Shown here: in pieces, positions 18,722-27,815 of the stretch
Layout of the letters: each line of letters opens with the position of its first letter
Numbering within the stretch: position 1 is the stretch's first letter
NCBI GenBank assembly: GCA_001874335.1
Contig: MPDE01000006.1
Coordinates: 62,001 to 126,000, forward strand
Reading direction: 5' to 3'
Source: Bacteroidetes bacterium MedPE-SWsnd-G2
GTDB taxonomy: Bacteria > Bacteroidota > Bacteroidia > Flavobacteriales > Flavobacteriaceae
DNA length: 64,000 nt
Translations under genes and position numbers: made by a program
The notes under the pieces: generated by a model
The model's database searches: none
The model's input: the letters and a program-made list of their open reading frames with translations, nothing else
Told to the model about the DNA's origin: nothing

Positions 18722-18772
18722 GTTTGTAAGTTGTGTGAGTTTATGCGACCTATTAATTTAAAAAAGTATATA

Positions 18773-19165
18773 ATGGGATTTTTAAATAATATTTTTGGAA
18801 GTGAAAAGGAAGTGAAAGATGAAAAGGTATTGCCTTGGATTCCCTTAAATTCGGTGGCTCAGCTAGATGTGATAGCAAAAAAATCAATGACTAAACCTCA
18901 GTTAATATTCAAGCATTCTACACGATGTGGAATTAGTAGAATGGTTATCAAGCAATTTGTAGAGGACTATAATTTTTCGGAAGAAGATTTTGACTTATAC
19001 TATTTAGATTTATTGAATCATCGTGATGTATCGAGTGAAGTGGGGTTTAAGTTTCAGGTTAATCATGAATCTCCGCAAGTGTTAGTTATTAAAAATGGTG
19101 TTGCGGTGGCATTTGCTTCTCACGGCGGCATAAATCAAATAGACCTAAATCAGTTTGTAAAATAA
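18773..19165 (+). CDS. ytxJ: Bacillithiol system redox-active protein YtxJ
   Basis: A 130-residue thioredoxin-fold protein with a single active-site cysteine, C52 in STRCGISRM, as in YtxJ monothiol bacilliredoxin-like proteins. It is presumed to act on bacillithiol-mixed disulfides in the cytosol. The NHESPQVLVIKNG block carries the cis-Pro loop of the fold, and the protein ends with AFASHGGIN. I chose the ATG at 18773 (MGFLNNIFGS), which matches the family N-terminus; the reading frame extends 14 codons upstream without support. It is divergent from clpB and ends in a bidirectional terminator shared with the fumarylacetoacetase gene. Confidence 0.88.
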   Translation: MGFLNNIFGSEKEVKDEKVLPWIPLNSVAQLDVIAKKSMTKPQLIFKHSTRCGISRMVIKQFVEDYNFSEEDFDLYYLDLLNHRDVSSEVGFKFQVNHESPQVLVIKNGVAVAFASHGGINQIDLNQFVK

Positions 19166-19191
19166 AAAAAGCGCTATTTAGCGCTTTTTTT
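19164..19191. terminator. Bidirectional terminator between ytxJ and the fumarylacetoacetase gene
   Basis: GCGCTATTTAGCGC core stem flanked by A7 and T7 runs, so it can end transcripts from both sides. Confidence 0.85.
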
Positions 19192-19214
19192 ATTTTATAA
19201 TCTATAGAATCAAA

Positions 19215-20507
19215 TTACTTTTTCTTTTTTGGCTCCCAAATAGGAAGCAACTCTGTAGATACTTCTCCAAATCCAATTCTTGTACCGTCTTTTTCTGAGT
19301 ATCCTCTAATAATTACTGTATCGTTGTCATTTATGAATTTACGTTCAGAACCGTCTTTTAATTGAACCGGTTTAGTCCCTTTCCAAGACAACTCGAGCAT
19401 AGAGCCAAAACTATCAGGTGTTTTTCCAGAAATTGTTCCACTTCCCATCATGTCTCCAGAGTTTACCGGGCAACCGTTCACGGTGTGATGTGCCAATTGT
19501 TGAGACATATTCCAATACATATATTTGAAATTAGAACGACAAACTACAGTTTCTTGAGCTGTTTTTGGCTTGATTGAAACTTCTAAGTTGATATCGTAAC
19601 TCTTTTTTCCTTTATATTTTAAATATGGTAATTGTGGTTTTAATGGCTTTGGACTTTCAACTCTAAATGGCTCTAAAGCATCAAGAGTAACAATCCAAGG
19701 AGAAATTGAAGAGGCAAAGTTTTTGGCTAAGAAAGGTCCTAATGGTACATATTCCCATTTTTGAATATCTCTAGCACTCCAATCATTAAATAATACCAAT
19801 CCAAAAATATATTCTTCAGCTTCATCAACCGGAATTGGTTCACCTAAATCATTAGCATCTGTTGTGATAAATGCCATTTCTAATTCAAAATCTACAAGTT
19901 TTGAAGGTCCAAATACAGGTTCAGTTTCTCCGTTAGGAACAGTTTGACCTTGAGGTCTGTGAACCGGAATTCCAGAAGGAATAATAGAAGAACTTCTGCC
20001 GTGGTAGCCTACAGGAATATGGAGCCAGTTTGGTAATAAAGCATTGTCAGGATCTCTAAACATTGTCCCAACATTTGTAGCATGCTCAATGCTTGAATAG
20101 AAATCGGTATAATCACCAATTTGTACTGGTAACTGCATTTCTATTTCATCCAATCTAAACAATACAATTTCCTTATGTTTTGTGTTGTTTTTAAGCGAAT
20201 TATTATTGCTATCAAAAATTTCAGCAATTCTATTTCTAACTAAACGCCAAGTTTTTCTTCCATCAGCAATAAAGTCATTTAAGGTATCTTGAAGAAAAAT
20301 ATCATCTGTTAAAGGGATATCGTGAAAATAACCTAACTGATGTAAAGCTCCAAGGTCAATTGCAGTATCACCGATTCTTGTACCTATGGTAATGATATCA
20401 TCTCTAGTTAAAAATACACCGAATGGAATATTTTGGATGGGAAAATCAGAATTTACATCAACGTGTAACCATGAAGTTCTGTCAGGATTATTAGCGGTTA
20501 GTGGCAT
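19215..20507 (-). CDS. fahA: Fumarylacetoacetase
   Basis: A 430-residue hydrolase for the last step of tyrosine/phenylalanine breakdown, splitting 4-fumarylacetoacetate to fumarate and acetoacetate. The N-terminal SH3-like domain (to about residue 120) is followed by the FAH catalytic domain. That domain shows YTDFYSSIEHATNVG with a catalytic His, PVGYHGRSSSIIPSG, the metal-site acidic cluster DFELEMAF, LFNDWSARDIQKWEYVPLGPFLAKNF, and a GTISGKTPDSFGSMLEL segment. Length fits. No other tyrosine-catabolic gene is adjacent. It has its own promoter region upstream, back to back with glyA. Confidence 0.95.
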   Translation of the reverse strand: MPLTANNPDRTSWLHVDVNSDFPIQNIPFGVFLTRDDIITIGTRIGDTAIDLGALHQLGYFHDIPLTDDIFLQDTLNDFIADGRKTWRLVRNRIAEIFDSNNNSLKNNTKHKEIVLFRLDEIEMQLPVQIGDYTDFYSSIEHATNVGTMFRDPDNALLPNWLHIPVGYHGRSSSIIPSGIPVHRPQGQTVPNGETEPVFGPSKLVDFELEMAFITTDANDLGEPIPVDEAEEYIFGLVLFNDWSARDIQKWEYVPLGPFLAKNFASSISPWIVTLDALEPFRVESPKPLKPQLPYLKYKGKKSYDINLEVSIKPKTAQETVVCRSNFKYMYWNMSQQLAHHTVNGCPVNSGDMMGSGTISGKTPDSFGSMLELSWKGTKPVQLKDGSERKFINDNDTVIIRGYSEKDGTRIGFGEVSTELLPIWEPKKKK

Positions 20508-20542
20508 ATATTTATGTTGATTAATGTTTAATAATTTATTGT

Positions 20543-20550
20543 CAAATATA
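20543..20550 (-). promoter_or_regulatory. Putative -7 box for the fumarylacetoacetase gene
   Basis: Minus-strand TATATTTG matches TAnnTTTG, 36 bp upstream of the ATG at 20507. Confidence 0.5.
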
Positions 20551-20583
20551 TGTTTTTTGAAGTATTAAACTAATTGTATTTAT

Positions 20584-20591
20584 TATTTTTG
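20584..20591 (+). promoter_or_regulatory. Putative -7 box for glyA
   Basis: TATTTTTG matches TAnnTTTG, 26 bp upstream of the glyA ATG. It lies back to back with the divergent promoter at 20543-20550. Confidence 0.5.
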
Positions 20592-20617
20592 ATAAATTTT
20601 TAACGAAAACGACATAT

Positions 20618-21892
20618 ATGTTACGAGACGAACAGATTTTTGAATTGATTGAAGCTGAAAAAGAGCGTCAAACTGTTGGTATAGAGTTAATTGCATCAGA
20701 GAATTTTGTTAGTGATCAGGTGATGGAAGCCGCTGGGTCAGTACTAACTAACAAATATGCTGAAGGATATCCAGGAAAGCGGTATTATGGAGGTTGTGAA
20801 GTTGTAGATGAGGTAGAGCAAATTGCTATTGATCGTGCAAAAACTTTATTTGGAGCAGTTTGGGCTAACGTTCAACCACATTCAGGAAGCCAAGCTAATA
20901 CAGCTGTTTTTGCGGCTTGTTTAAAACCAGGCGATAAAATATTAGGGTTTGATTTATCTCATGGAGGTCACCTTACGCACGGTTCTCCTGTAAATTTCTC
21001 GGGAAAATTATATAATCCTGTATTTTATGGGGTTGATAAGGAAACTGGCTTAATTAACTACGATAAAATGGAAGCTAAAGCAATAGAGGAGAAGCCTCAA
21101 TTAATTATTGCTGGTGCCTCTGCATATTCTAGAGATATAGATTTTAAAAGGTTTAGAGCTGTAGCAGATAAAGTTGGGGCTATATTACTTGCCGATATTT
21201 CTCATCCTGCAGGTATGATTGCTAAAGGTATTTTAAATGATCCGATTAGGCACTGTCATATAGTTACTACTACAACTCATAAAACATTGCGTGGGCCAAG
21301 AGGTGGAATGATTTTAATGGGTGAAGATTTTGATAATCCATTTGGTTTAAAGCTGAAAAGCGGAGCTTTAAGAAAAATGTCTTCTCTTTTAGATTCGGCT
21401 GTGTTCCCAGGGAATCAAGGTGGGCCATTAGAGCATATTATTGCGGCAAAGGCAATTGCTTTTGGAGAGGCTTTAAGTGATGACTTTATGTTGTACATGT
21501 TACAAGTAAAGAAAAATGCCGCCGCAATGGCTAAAGCATTGGTGAGTAAAGGGTATGATATTATTTCTGGTGGAACTGATAATCATATGATGCTTATCGA
21601 TTTAAGAAATAAAAATATTACGGGTAAAGAAGCCGAACAGGCATTGGTGAAGGCAGATATTACAGTTAATAAAAACATGGTACCTTTTGATGATAAGTCG
21701 CCGTTTGTGACATCTGGAATTAGAGTGGGTACAGCAGCAATTACAACAAGGGGATTGGTTGAAGATGATATGGAAATAATTGTTAATTTTATTGATGATG
21801 TTATCATGAACTTCGAGAATGAAGAGAAATTGGAAGAAATTGCAACAGCGGTAAACGAAATGATGCAAGATCGACCACTATTTGCTAAGTAA
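20618..21892 (+). CDS. glyA: Serine hydroxymethyltransferase
   Basis: A 424-residue PLP enzyme that converts serine and tetrahydrofolate to glycine and methylene-tetrahydrofolate, a main source of one-carbon units. The PLP lysine is K222 in [15 protein letters not shown]. Also seen are [27 protein letters not shown], the HSGSQAN phosphate-binding loop and the PLP-ring Asp and His in LADISHPAG. Length is standard. A secreted FG-GAP protein begins 9 bp downstream on the same strand, so read-through is likely even though the functions look unrelated. Confidence 0.97.
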   Translation: MLRDEQIFELIEAEKERQTVGIELIASENFVSDQVMEAAGSVLTNKYAEGYPGKRYYGGCEVVDEVEQIAIDRAKTLFGAVWANVQPHSGSQANTAVFAACLKPGDKILGFDLSHGGHLTHGSPVNFSGKLYNPVFYGVDKETGLINYDKMEAKAIEEKPQLIIAGASAYSRDIDFKRFRAVADKVGAILLADISHPAGMIAKGILNDPIRHCHIVTTTTHKTLRGPRGGMILMGEDFDNPFGLKLKSGALRKMSSLLDSAVFPGNQGGPLEHIIAAKAIAFGEALSDDFMLYMLQVKKNAAAMAKALVSKGYDIISGGTDNHMMLIDLRNKNITGKEAEQALVKADITVNKNMVPFDDKSPFVTSGIRVGTAAITTRGLVEDDMEIIVNFIDDVIMNFENEEKLEEIATAVNEMMQDRPLFAK

Positions 21893-21901
21893 TATATTTA
21901 G

Positions 21902-23635
21902 ATGAGATACAATAATAAAGTTTTCGGTTTAGTATTAGTATTAATTGGATTGTCTTTTAACATCTGCTATTCTCAGCTAAATTTTGAAAATAATGCCTCT
22001 AGTTTAGGTATAGATATTTCTGGAGAAGCTAGCTTTACCTTAGGTGGAGTTAGCTTTTTCGATTTTAATAAGGATGGCTGGGATGACATAACTATAGGAA
22101 GTTCTGGTTCAGAGCCAGTTAGGTTTTTTGAAAATAATAATGGTTTATTTGAAGAGGTCACATTTAATATTTCTATCATAGGTCATTCCAAGCAAGTGAT
22201 TTGGGTAGATTTTGACAATGATTTAGATTATGATTTGTTTGTTACTAAGGTTGATGGTGCGAATAAATTGTATGAAAATAATGGTGACTTTGAATTTGCC
22301 GATGTAACTGTTGATGCTGGATTTCCGGTTTCTCAAGTGCTGTATTCATACGGTGCTACGTTTGGCGATTATGACAACGATGGGTTTTTAGATCTTTTTC
22401 TTTGTAATAAAGATATCGCAGAATTGTTGCCAAATCAATTGTATCATAATAATGGTGATGGAACATTTTCAGATGTATCTGAAACTGCCGGAATTAGTGA
22501 CGTTGGACATTCTTCCTTTTGCGCAGTATTTATGGATTATGATAATGACGGGTTTCAAGATATTTATATTTCAAACGATCGAATTCAGAATCCTAATATA
22601 ATGTATCATAATAATGGTGATGGTACCTTCACAGACGAAAGTGTCTCTACAAATACTAATATTAGTGCTAATGCTATGTCTACCACTATTGCTGATTATA
22701 ATTATGATGGCTGGTTAGATATATATGTTACCAATACGGCAGAAGGTAATTACCTTTTAGAAAACAATTCTGACGGAACATTTACAAATGTAGCTTTTGG
22801 TTCAGGCACCTTGTTTAACAGTATTGGGTGGGGAGCAAATTTTCTTGATGGTGATAATGATACCGATCTTGATTTATATGTTAGCAGCATGGTAAATACA
22901 GATGCGTCTGGACTTTTGACTACTGCTTTTTACGAATGTGATGCTAATTTTGAATACGAAATCCCAATTGATATTGGATTTGAGGATGATGAATTTATAA
23001 GCTTTGCAAATGCCATTGGCGATTTAGATAATAATGGGTTCTCTGATTTTGTGGTTATGAATCAATTACCTGATAATTTGTCTATTTGGCAAAATTCTGG
23101 GAACACAAACAATTGGATTAAAATAGAGCTGAAGGGAGTAGAAAGTAACGCTATGGGAATTGGTTCATGGATTGAAATTAGTATAGATGGAGTGTCTCAA
23201 TTTAGATATGTAGCTTGTGGTGAAGCGTTTCTGGGGCAAAATTCTCAATATGAGATTTTTGGAATAGAGAATGCAGCCCAAATAGATTTTGTGAAAGTTA
23301 ATTGGTTGAGCGGCACTGAAGATGTTTTAAATAATGTAGCTCCAAATCAATTGGTTTTAATTGAAGAAGGTGAAACTCTTGGTATTCAAGACCATCAATT
23401 AAATCAAGTAAAACTATTTCCAAACCCTACAAATTCAGGTGTTTTTGAGTTAGAATGTAGCGAGATTGTAAATTCAATTGTGGTAATGGATATGTCTGGA
23501 CGAATCATAGAAACAATTGACTTAAACCAATACACCGCTCAGGTTAATTTATCTCACTTTTCAAATGGTAACTATTTATTGAAAATGGAATTCAACAATG
23601 GTTGGCATCATACCGAAAAGCTAATTATAAAATAA
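21902..23635 (+). CDS. Secreted FG-GAP/VCBS-repeat and ASPIC/UnbV protein with T9SS sorting domain
   Basis: A 577-residue protein with a signal peptide (to about residue 25, CYSQ). It contains about seven FG-GAP/VCBS repeats, each with a calcium-binding DxDxDGxxD-like loop (for example FDFNKDGWDD, GDYDNDGFLDL, MDYDNDGFQDI, ADYNYDGWLDI, GDLDNNGFSD). An ASPIC/UnbV module follows (about 400-490: NNWIKIELKGVESNAMGIGS, VNWLSGTEDVLNNVAPN). The last roughly 75 residues are a type A type IX secretion C-terminal domain (KLFPNPTNSGVF...MDMSGRII...FSNGNYLLKM...EKLIIK). It is likely a seven-bladed propeller exported across the outer membrane and attached to the surface. Its ligand is unknown. Confidence 0.88.
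   Translation: MRYNNKVFGLVLVLIGLSFNICYSQLNFENNASSLGIDISGEASFTLGGVSFFDFNKDGWDDITIGSSGSEPVRFFENNNGLFEEVTFNISIIGHSKQVIWVDFDNDLDYDLFVTKVDGANKLYENNGDFEFADVTVDAGFPVSQVLYSYGATFGDYDNDGFLDLFLCNKDIAELLPNQLYHNNGDGTFSDVSETAGISDVGHSSFCAVFMDYDNDGFQDIYISNDRIQNPNIMYHNNGDGTFTDESVSTNTNISANAMSTTIADYNYDGWLDIYVTNTAEGNYLLENNSDGTFTNVAFGSGTLFNSIGWGANFLDGDNDTDLDLYVSSMVNTDASGLLTTAFYECDANFEYEIPIDIGFEDDEFISFANAIGDLDNNGFSDFVVMNQLPDNLSIWQNSGNTNNWIKIELKGVESNAMGIGSWIEISIDGVSQFRYVACGEAFLGQNSQYEIFGIENAAQIDFVKVNWLSGTEDVLNNVAPNQLVLIEEGETLGIQDHQLNQVKLFPNPTNSGVFELECSEIVNSIVVMDMSGRIIETIDLNQYTAQVNLSHFSNGNYLLKMEFNNGWHHTEKLIIK
22440..22623 (+). repeat. Exact 22-bp direct repeat within the FG-GAP gene
   Basis: The same 22 bases occur at 22440-22461 and 22602-22623, 162 bp (54 codons) apart. 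They encode YHNNGDGTF of consecutive propeller repeats. This shows recent sequence identity between two blades and could allow loss or gain of a repeat. Confidence 0.8.
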
Positions 23636-23639
23636 GTAG

Positions 23640-25229
23640 TTAATCTTCAACTATCACATGCTGATAAGCTCCAATGTCTGGTGCATTAGTCCTGTTTACT
23701 CCTAATAAATCTTCAGGTACTAATAGTGAATAATCTGGATTTGCAGCATCGATAGCGGCCGAGTTTTCTCCTATGATAAGAATGTTTTCATACGGGTCTA
23801 TAAACTGCGGATTTTGATTAAATATGACACTGTCATAAAGTGCTGGATTATTAAAATCGTAGTTGTCGCCTGAAAAATTATTACTGTTGTCAGAAAAGCG
23901 AGCTAGACAGTTGGTGAATTTAAAATTGAAAGCACTGCCATCTTCTTCATCCAAAAGAAATTCTGGATTATCATTTCCAAAAATGATACAGTTATTGAAA
24001 TTTGCAGTACTTAAGTCGTTTGTGAATATGTTCTCCTCTTCATCAATTATATAGTTGTTTATTATTAAAGATGGATATTGTCTAAATCCAGTATTCCAAT
24101 AATTTACAATTGTAGAATGTGTAAAAGTGTAATTCCCTCCGTAAGTAAGAGCCAATGAAGATTGGCCGCTATTATTAATGACTAGGTTTTCACCTAAAAT
24201 AGAAGTGGCTCTGGCCAAAATACCAAAGTTACTACAGTTATATATTTGACTATTTGTAATCGTCAATTTGTGAGGAGTACTATTTTGGTTGCCTTCACAT
24301 AGAATACCGACAGTTCCGTTTTTTATCGTAGCATAATTAATGTTGTGATTTCCACTTCCATTATATAACCAAATGGTTCCCCATTGTCCTGGAACATCTT
24401 CAAACAGTGGCTCTAATCGGTCTCCTTGAATAATAACTTCATTTTCTAAAAGCGATAGGTCAGCACTTAAATCACCTTCTATGTTTAAGGTTGCATTATT
24501 TGTAACTAATAAGCCGGAATTGGCATGAAAATGAACTCTGGCTCCGGCTTCCATGGTTAATGTATTGTTTTCATCAACTGCGGCATAACCATAAATCACA
24601 TATGGTTTTTCATTGGTAAAAGTGAGCTCTTCGTTGGTCAGGAATCGACCTTGTAATGATGTTTCATCAGGAATACCATCTCCATCAACATCAAAGGTTA
24701 AGGTTTCTATAATGGTTTCGTTAGTTTCTTCATTAATGATTTGCTGAGGATATATGAATACAGCATCTTTAATGAGTGTTACTAATTCAACTTTTTGCTG
24801 GTAAGAACCTTCATCAAATTCAATAGCGTCTGTATATAAAAAAGTGTTTGAGTTTGTTCCAGTATTTGCAAAATCAACAGTAGTTTCGATAAAAATATAC
24901 ATTGAATCTTTGGCTAAAATCTCAACGTTTTCAAAGTGTTTGCCTAAATTTTCTCCTGTACCAGTCCTACCATCTATGGTCATTCTATAATTTGAGGTTT
25001 GACCTTCGGTAAATTTTACGGTAGGTATAACAATGTCATTGCTGCTTCTATTGTACACTTTTAGGTTGTATGTGCTTGACCCTATATTGGAAAAAACGGT
25101 ATCCAAGTAAACCGTATCTTTAGAAAACTCTAATCCACCAGTGCTCGGTTCAAATTCAAAGTCTTTTCTACAAGAACTCCAAAAAACCAGAGCCGTAAAG
25201 GTTAGCACAAAATATAATCCTCTTTTCAT
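23640..25229 (-). CDS. Lipoprotein with right-handed beta-helix repeats
   Basis: A 529-residue predicted lipoprotein (lipobox WSSC, C20 when started at the ATG at 25229). The N-terminal part (about 30-150) looks like a beta-sandwich (LEFSKDTVYLDTVFSNIGSSTY). The middle and C-terminal parts show repeated short Asn/Ile-rich strands typical of a right-handed parallel beta-helix (LTITNSQIYNCSNFGIL, NFNNCIIFGND). The protein ends with a PDIGAYQH motif like that of choice-of-anchor Q proteins. Such proteins are surface-exposed in flavobacteria and sometimes bind polysaccharide, but nothing here shows catalysis. The reading frame can extend two codons to a TTG; the ATG was preferred. It ends 4 bp from the convergent FG-GAP gene. 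Confidence 0.72.
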   Translation of the reverse strand: MKRGLYFVLTFTALVFWSSCRKDFEFEPSTGGLEFSKDTVYLDTVFSNIGSSTYNLKVYNRSSNDIVIPTVKFTEGQTSNYRMTIDGRTGTGENLGKHFENVEILAKDSMYIFIETTVDFANTGTNSNTFLYTDAIEFDEGSYQQKVELVTLIKDAVFIYPQQIINEETNETIIETLTFDVDGDGIPDETSLQGRFLTNEELTFTNEKPYVIYGYAAVDENNTLTMEAGARVHFHANSGLLVTNNATLNIEGDLSADLSLLENEVIIQGDRLEPLFEDVPGQWGTIWLYNGSGNHNINYATIKNGTVGILCEGNQNSTPHKLTITNSQIYNCSNFGILARATSILGENLVINNSGQSSLALTYGGNYTFTHSTIVNYWNTGFRQYPSLIINNYIIDEEENIFTNDLSTANFNNCIIFGNDNPEFLLDEEDGSAFNFKFTNCLARFSDNSNNFSGDNYDFNNPALYDSVIFNQNPQFIDPYENILIIGENSAAIDAANPDYSLLVPEDLLGVNRTNAPDIGAYQHVIVED

Positions 25230-25294
25230 AAACAATATAGCTTTGGGTAAAAATATAACTTTTGAAATAATGAAATAGTATTTTGAAATCTAAA

Positions 25295-25684
25295 TTATGA
25301 GAATATATCTAATATTTCTTGAGTAATGCGAGTTGGTTTTTTGGAAACGGTTGAAATTAAACACCAATTGGTTTCTGAATCGATGATTAGTTTGTCATTT
25401 TTCTGCAAGCGCATTTCCACTTTTCTAATTGAAGTTACCGCAGTATTTGACTTTATATAGGTTTTTATATTAATGGTGTCTCCTAAAAATGCTTCGCCCT
25501 TGTATTTTATATTGTGTTCAATTAATACCCAATAAAAGAGATTTCTAATTTCTTCGGTTAGATTTATTTCCCAATGTTTAATGGCAATATCTTGAACCCA
25601 TTTTACATAAGAAATGTTGTTGACGTGGTTTAGATGATCTAAATGTTCGGGTAAAACAGTAACGGTTCTTTCAATTACCTTCAT
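25295..25684 (-). CDS. Acyl-CoA thioesterase, 4HBT/hotdog family
   Basis: A 129-residue single hotdog domain of the 4-hydroxybenzoyl-CoA thioesterase type. The catalytic-loop region is LDHLNHVNNISYVKWVQD (D16 to Y26), followed by the long central helix with a Trp and strands YKGEAFLGDTINIKTYI and SETNWCLIS. The family hydrolyses acyl-CoAs, probably in the cytosol; the specific substrate is unknown. It is a single gene with its own -7 box 19 bp upstream. Confidence 0.82.
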   Translation of the reverse strand: MKVIERTVTVLPEHLDHLNHVNNISYVKWVQDIAIKHWEINLTEEIRNLFYWVLIEHNIKYKGEAFLGDTINIKTYIKSNTAVTSIRKVEMRLQKNDKLIIDSETNWCLISTVSKKPTRITQEILDIFS

Positions 25685-25702
25685 AGTTAATATTTAGGAT
25701 TA

Positions 25703-25710
25703 CAAATGTA
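25703..25710 (-). promoter_or_regulatory. Putative -7 box for the thioesterase gene
   Basis: Minus-strand TACATTTG matches TAnnTTTG, 19 bp upstream of the ATG at 25684. Confidence 0.45.
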
Positions 25711-25718
25711 CCTATTAA

Positions 25719-26525
25719 CTATCTAAATATATTTGTGATTTCGTATAAAAAAGACCCGAAACCAGTTCTGGTATAGTTTCCTTGGTCTACAGCATCTCTT
25801 CTGTAGTGTTTTTTATAAGACATTAATCGCAACCAGTGTCTTGGGTTGATACGGTTGATTGTTGTAACGGTTGAAATTCCTACAGTAACAACTTGAATTT
25901 CACCTTTTAACTGGTCATTCATGGTTAAATTAAAAGTGTTTTTAGAGTCTTCTTCAAGAACATATTCTATGGTTTTCATGGTTATATACGAAATTATCAA
26001 GGTGTCTCCTTGTTTTACTTTTAAACTAAATTCACCATCAAAATCAGATTGAATCCCTGTTGAGGTGCCTTTAATAATGATGTTTGCTCCAAGTAAAGGC
26101 AGCTGATCTTGGTCTAATACTCTACCATAAAACAGTTTCTCTTTTAAAATAGAGGTTTGCTTTTTGGTGGGAAGTTTATGGCTTTCAACTATCGAAATGC
26201 TATCTTTTTTTATTTTCCCTTGACTATATAGAGAAGGAATACTTATAGTGCTAACCGCCAGTAGGGCGGCAAATACTTTATTTGTAGCAAATGGAGATTT
26301 TTGATTTGTTATAGGTAAGTTCTTATTTAATTGAGTAGAACGAAAACGGCCGCATAAATTGGTTTGAGTTGACGTAATTGTGGCTATCTGCCTATCTGTT
26401 TTAGTGGTGAAATCGATAACCGTTTTTTGGCAAGAATTACAAAACCTTCCTTTTGTGTTAGGCGTCATCAGGTTCCAGTTTTCGTGACACGGTTCTTGGA
26501 TGTTTATTTTTATTGCTTTTTTCAT
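25719..26525 (-). CDS. Membrane protein with N-terminal cysteine motif and carboxypeptidase-like regulatory domain
   Basis: A 268-residue protein of a Bacteroidota-specific layout. An N-terminal cytosolic segment carries C13 in EPCHENW, C29 and C32 in GRFCNSCQK, and C58 in LCGRF, possibly a small metal-binding knuckle. One hydrophobic segment follows (about 83-102, VFAALLAVSTISIPSLYSQ). A CarboxypepD_reg-like beta-sandwich comes next (about 127-200: FYGRVLDQDQLPLLGANIIIKGT, SDFDGEFSLKV), then a basic Arg/Tyr-rich tail. The function is unknown. I chose the ATG at 26525 (MKKAIKINIQ) over an upstream reading-frame extension that runs into the terminator hairpin of the neighbouring gene. Confidence 0.7.
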   Translation of the reverse strand: MKKAIKINIQEPCHENWNLMTPNTKGRFCNSCQKTVIDFTTKTDRQIATITSTQTNLCGRFRSTQLNKNLPITNQKSPFATNKVFAALLAVSTISIPSLYSQGKIKKDSISIVESHKLPTKKQTSILKEKLFYGRVLDQDQLPLLGANIIIKGTSTGIQSDFDGEFSLKVKQGDTLIISYITMKTIEYVLEEDSKNTFNLTMNDQLKGEIQVVTVGISTVTTINRINPRHWLRLMSYKKHYRRDAVDQGNYTRTGFGSFLYEITNIFR

Positions 26526-26540
26526 TTTATAAAGCACCAA

Positions 26541-26568
26541 AATAAAAATGCGGCTAAAAAGCCGCATT
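26541..26568 (-). terminator. Terminator of the glutaminyl cyclase-like gene
   Basis: A 9-bp stem (AATGCGGCT / AGCCGCATT) with an AAAA loop and a T-rich tail on the minus strand. It sits immediately before the ATG at 26525, so the downstream gene's leader begins at or within this hairpin. Confidence 0.8.
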
Positions 26569-26598
26569 GAGTAAAGTGTATGTTCTATTGAGTAAAAA

Positions 26599-27633
26599 CT
26601 ATTTTTTGACGAGTTCTACTTCAAATATTTTATCCCATCGTTTACCAGTAACAAAAATTGTTTTGGTTTCAGGGTTATATGCAATACCATTTAAAACGTC
26701 TAACCCATCATGAGGTGTTACTAATTGTTTTAGTGGAGTAAAATCTACCACAGCTTCAACTGCTCCGTTTACAGGGTTGATAATTGCTACTCCATTTCTT
26801 TGGTAGATGTTGGCATAAATTTTACCATCAATCCATTCTAATTCGTTTAAGCTTCCAATTTTACCTTGGTTGGTATAAGCTTGAATTCTTGTTTCCTCTA
26901 TAAGTGTTTCTGAATTAAGAGTCCAGATGTTTTCTGTTCCGTCAGATTTATAAATTGTTTGAGAATCATTACATAATCCCCAGCCTTCTTTACTTTTTCC
27001 GTATTTAAAGCTTCCGGTTTTTTCTAATGTTTCGGCATCATAAATAAAGCCAATGTTTTCTTGCCAAGTTAATTGGTATAGTTTACCATCTAAAATGGTA
27101 AGGCCTTCTCCAAAAAATTGCGGGTCTAAGTTTACATTGTTTTTTACTTCAGCAGTTTTATAATCAACTTTTCTAAGTTTTGACTCTTTATATTGTCCAG
27201 TACTTTCATAAAGTACACCATTGTAAAACTCTAAGCCCTGAGTGTAAGATGTAATATCGTGAGGATATTCGTTTAATAACTTATAGGTGTAAATTTCGGG
27301 CTTACTGTCATTAACAATTGTAAATTTCCCTTCAACTGTGTCAACGCCATCTTCATAATTTACAGTTGCAGTTACTACTTGTAGCCCCAATTTTGCGTCG
27401 GTTGTAGAAACTTGTGCATCTGTGTTGTTACCGTTCCAATGGTATTCAACAGATGTAATATCCAATCCCTTTGGGTTGTTTATGGAGAAAGAAATAGGCT
27501 GTCCAACGGCTACAGCATTGTTTTTTGCGTTAGTAGTTATAGAAAAATTAATTTTTTTTCCTGATTTTTTGTCATCACAATTGAATAGAAAAATAGCTAA
27601 AATCGTGATTATTAATGTATTACGTATTGACAT
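26599..27633 (-). CDS. Glutaminyl-peptide cyclotransferase family lipoprotein (bacterial/plant type)
   Basis: A 344-residue lipoprotein (lipobox LFNC, C19). Residues about 30-110 form an Ig-like domain, and the remainder is a propeller of the bacterial/plant glutamine cyclotransferase family. Signature stretches are HDITSYTQGLEF, YESTGQYKESKLRKVD, FFGEGLTILDGKLYQLTW, GWGLCND and a GIAYNPETKTIFVTGKRW C-terminal blade. The family forms N-terminal pyroglutamate on peptides; here it would act at the cell envelope. It ends at a strong terminator. Confidence 0.82.
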   Translation of the reverse strand: MSIRNTLIITILAIFLFNCDDKKSGKKINFSITTNAKNNAVAVGQPISFSINNPKGLDITSVEYHWNGNNTDAQVSTTDAKLGLQVVTATVNYEDGVDTVEGKFTIVNDSKPEIYTYKLLNEYPHDITSYTQGLEFYNGVLYESTGQYKESKLRKVDYKTAEVKNNVNLDPQFFGEGLTILDGKLYQLTWQENIGFIYDAETLEKTGSFKYGKSKEGWGLCNDSQTIYKSDGTENIWTLNSETLIEETRIQAYTNQGKIGSLNELEWIDGKIYANIYQRNGVAIINPVNGAVEAVVDFTPLKQLVTPHDGLDVLNGIAYNPETKTIFVTGKRWDKIFEVELVKK

Positions 27634-27687
27634 GAAAGCAATTATTTTTTTAGCAATTTATTTATTTAAATTCAAGATAAAAAATCA

Positions 27688-27717
27688 TTGTGTAAATATT
27701 AAAAGGTTGTATCTTTG
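27688..27717 (+). promoter_or_regulatory. Promoter of the SRP RNA gene
   Basis: TTG (27688-27690), 19-nt spacer, then TATCTTTG (27710-27717). This is the complete Bacteroidota -33/-7 arrangement, with the RNA 5' end expected about 5 nt downstream. Confidence 0.75.
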
Positions 27718-27721
27718 CCGC

Positions 27722-27815
27722 GGCAAGTCCTACACAACCAGCTCCTGTTGAATCCTCCAGGGCGGGAACGCAGCAAAGGTAAATGGTCGTAGCGGTGTGA
27801 TGTAGGTAGCTTGCC
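27722..27815 (+). ncRNA. ffs: Signal recognition particle RNA, small bacterial type (4.5S)
   Basis: The ends pair (GGCAAG...CTTGCC, 27722-27727 and 27810-27815) to close one long hairpin. The apical part carries the conserved SRP domain IV pieces CAGGGCGGGAACGCAGCA and AAGG, equivalent to the CAGG/GGAA/AGCAG region bound by Ffh, and GATGTAG on the 3' side. The length of about 94 nt fits small bacterial SRP RNA. A full promoter ends 5 nt before it, and a T7 run follows at once and acts as terminator. Opposite-strand and overlapping reading frames here are spurious. Confidence 0.93.
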
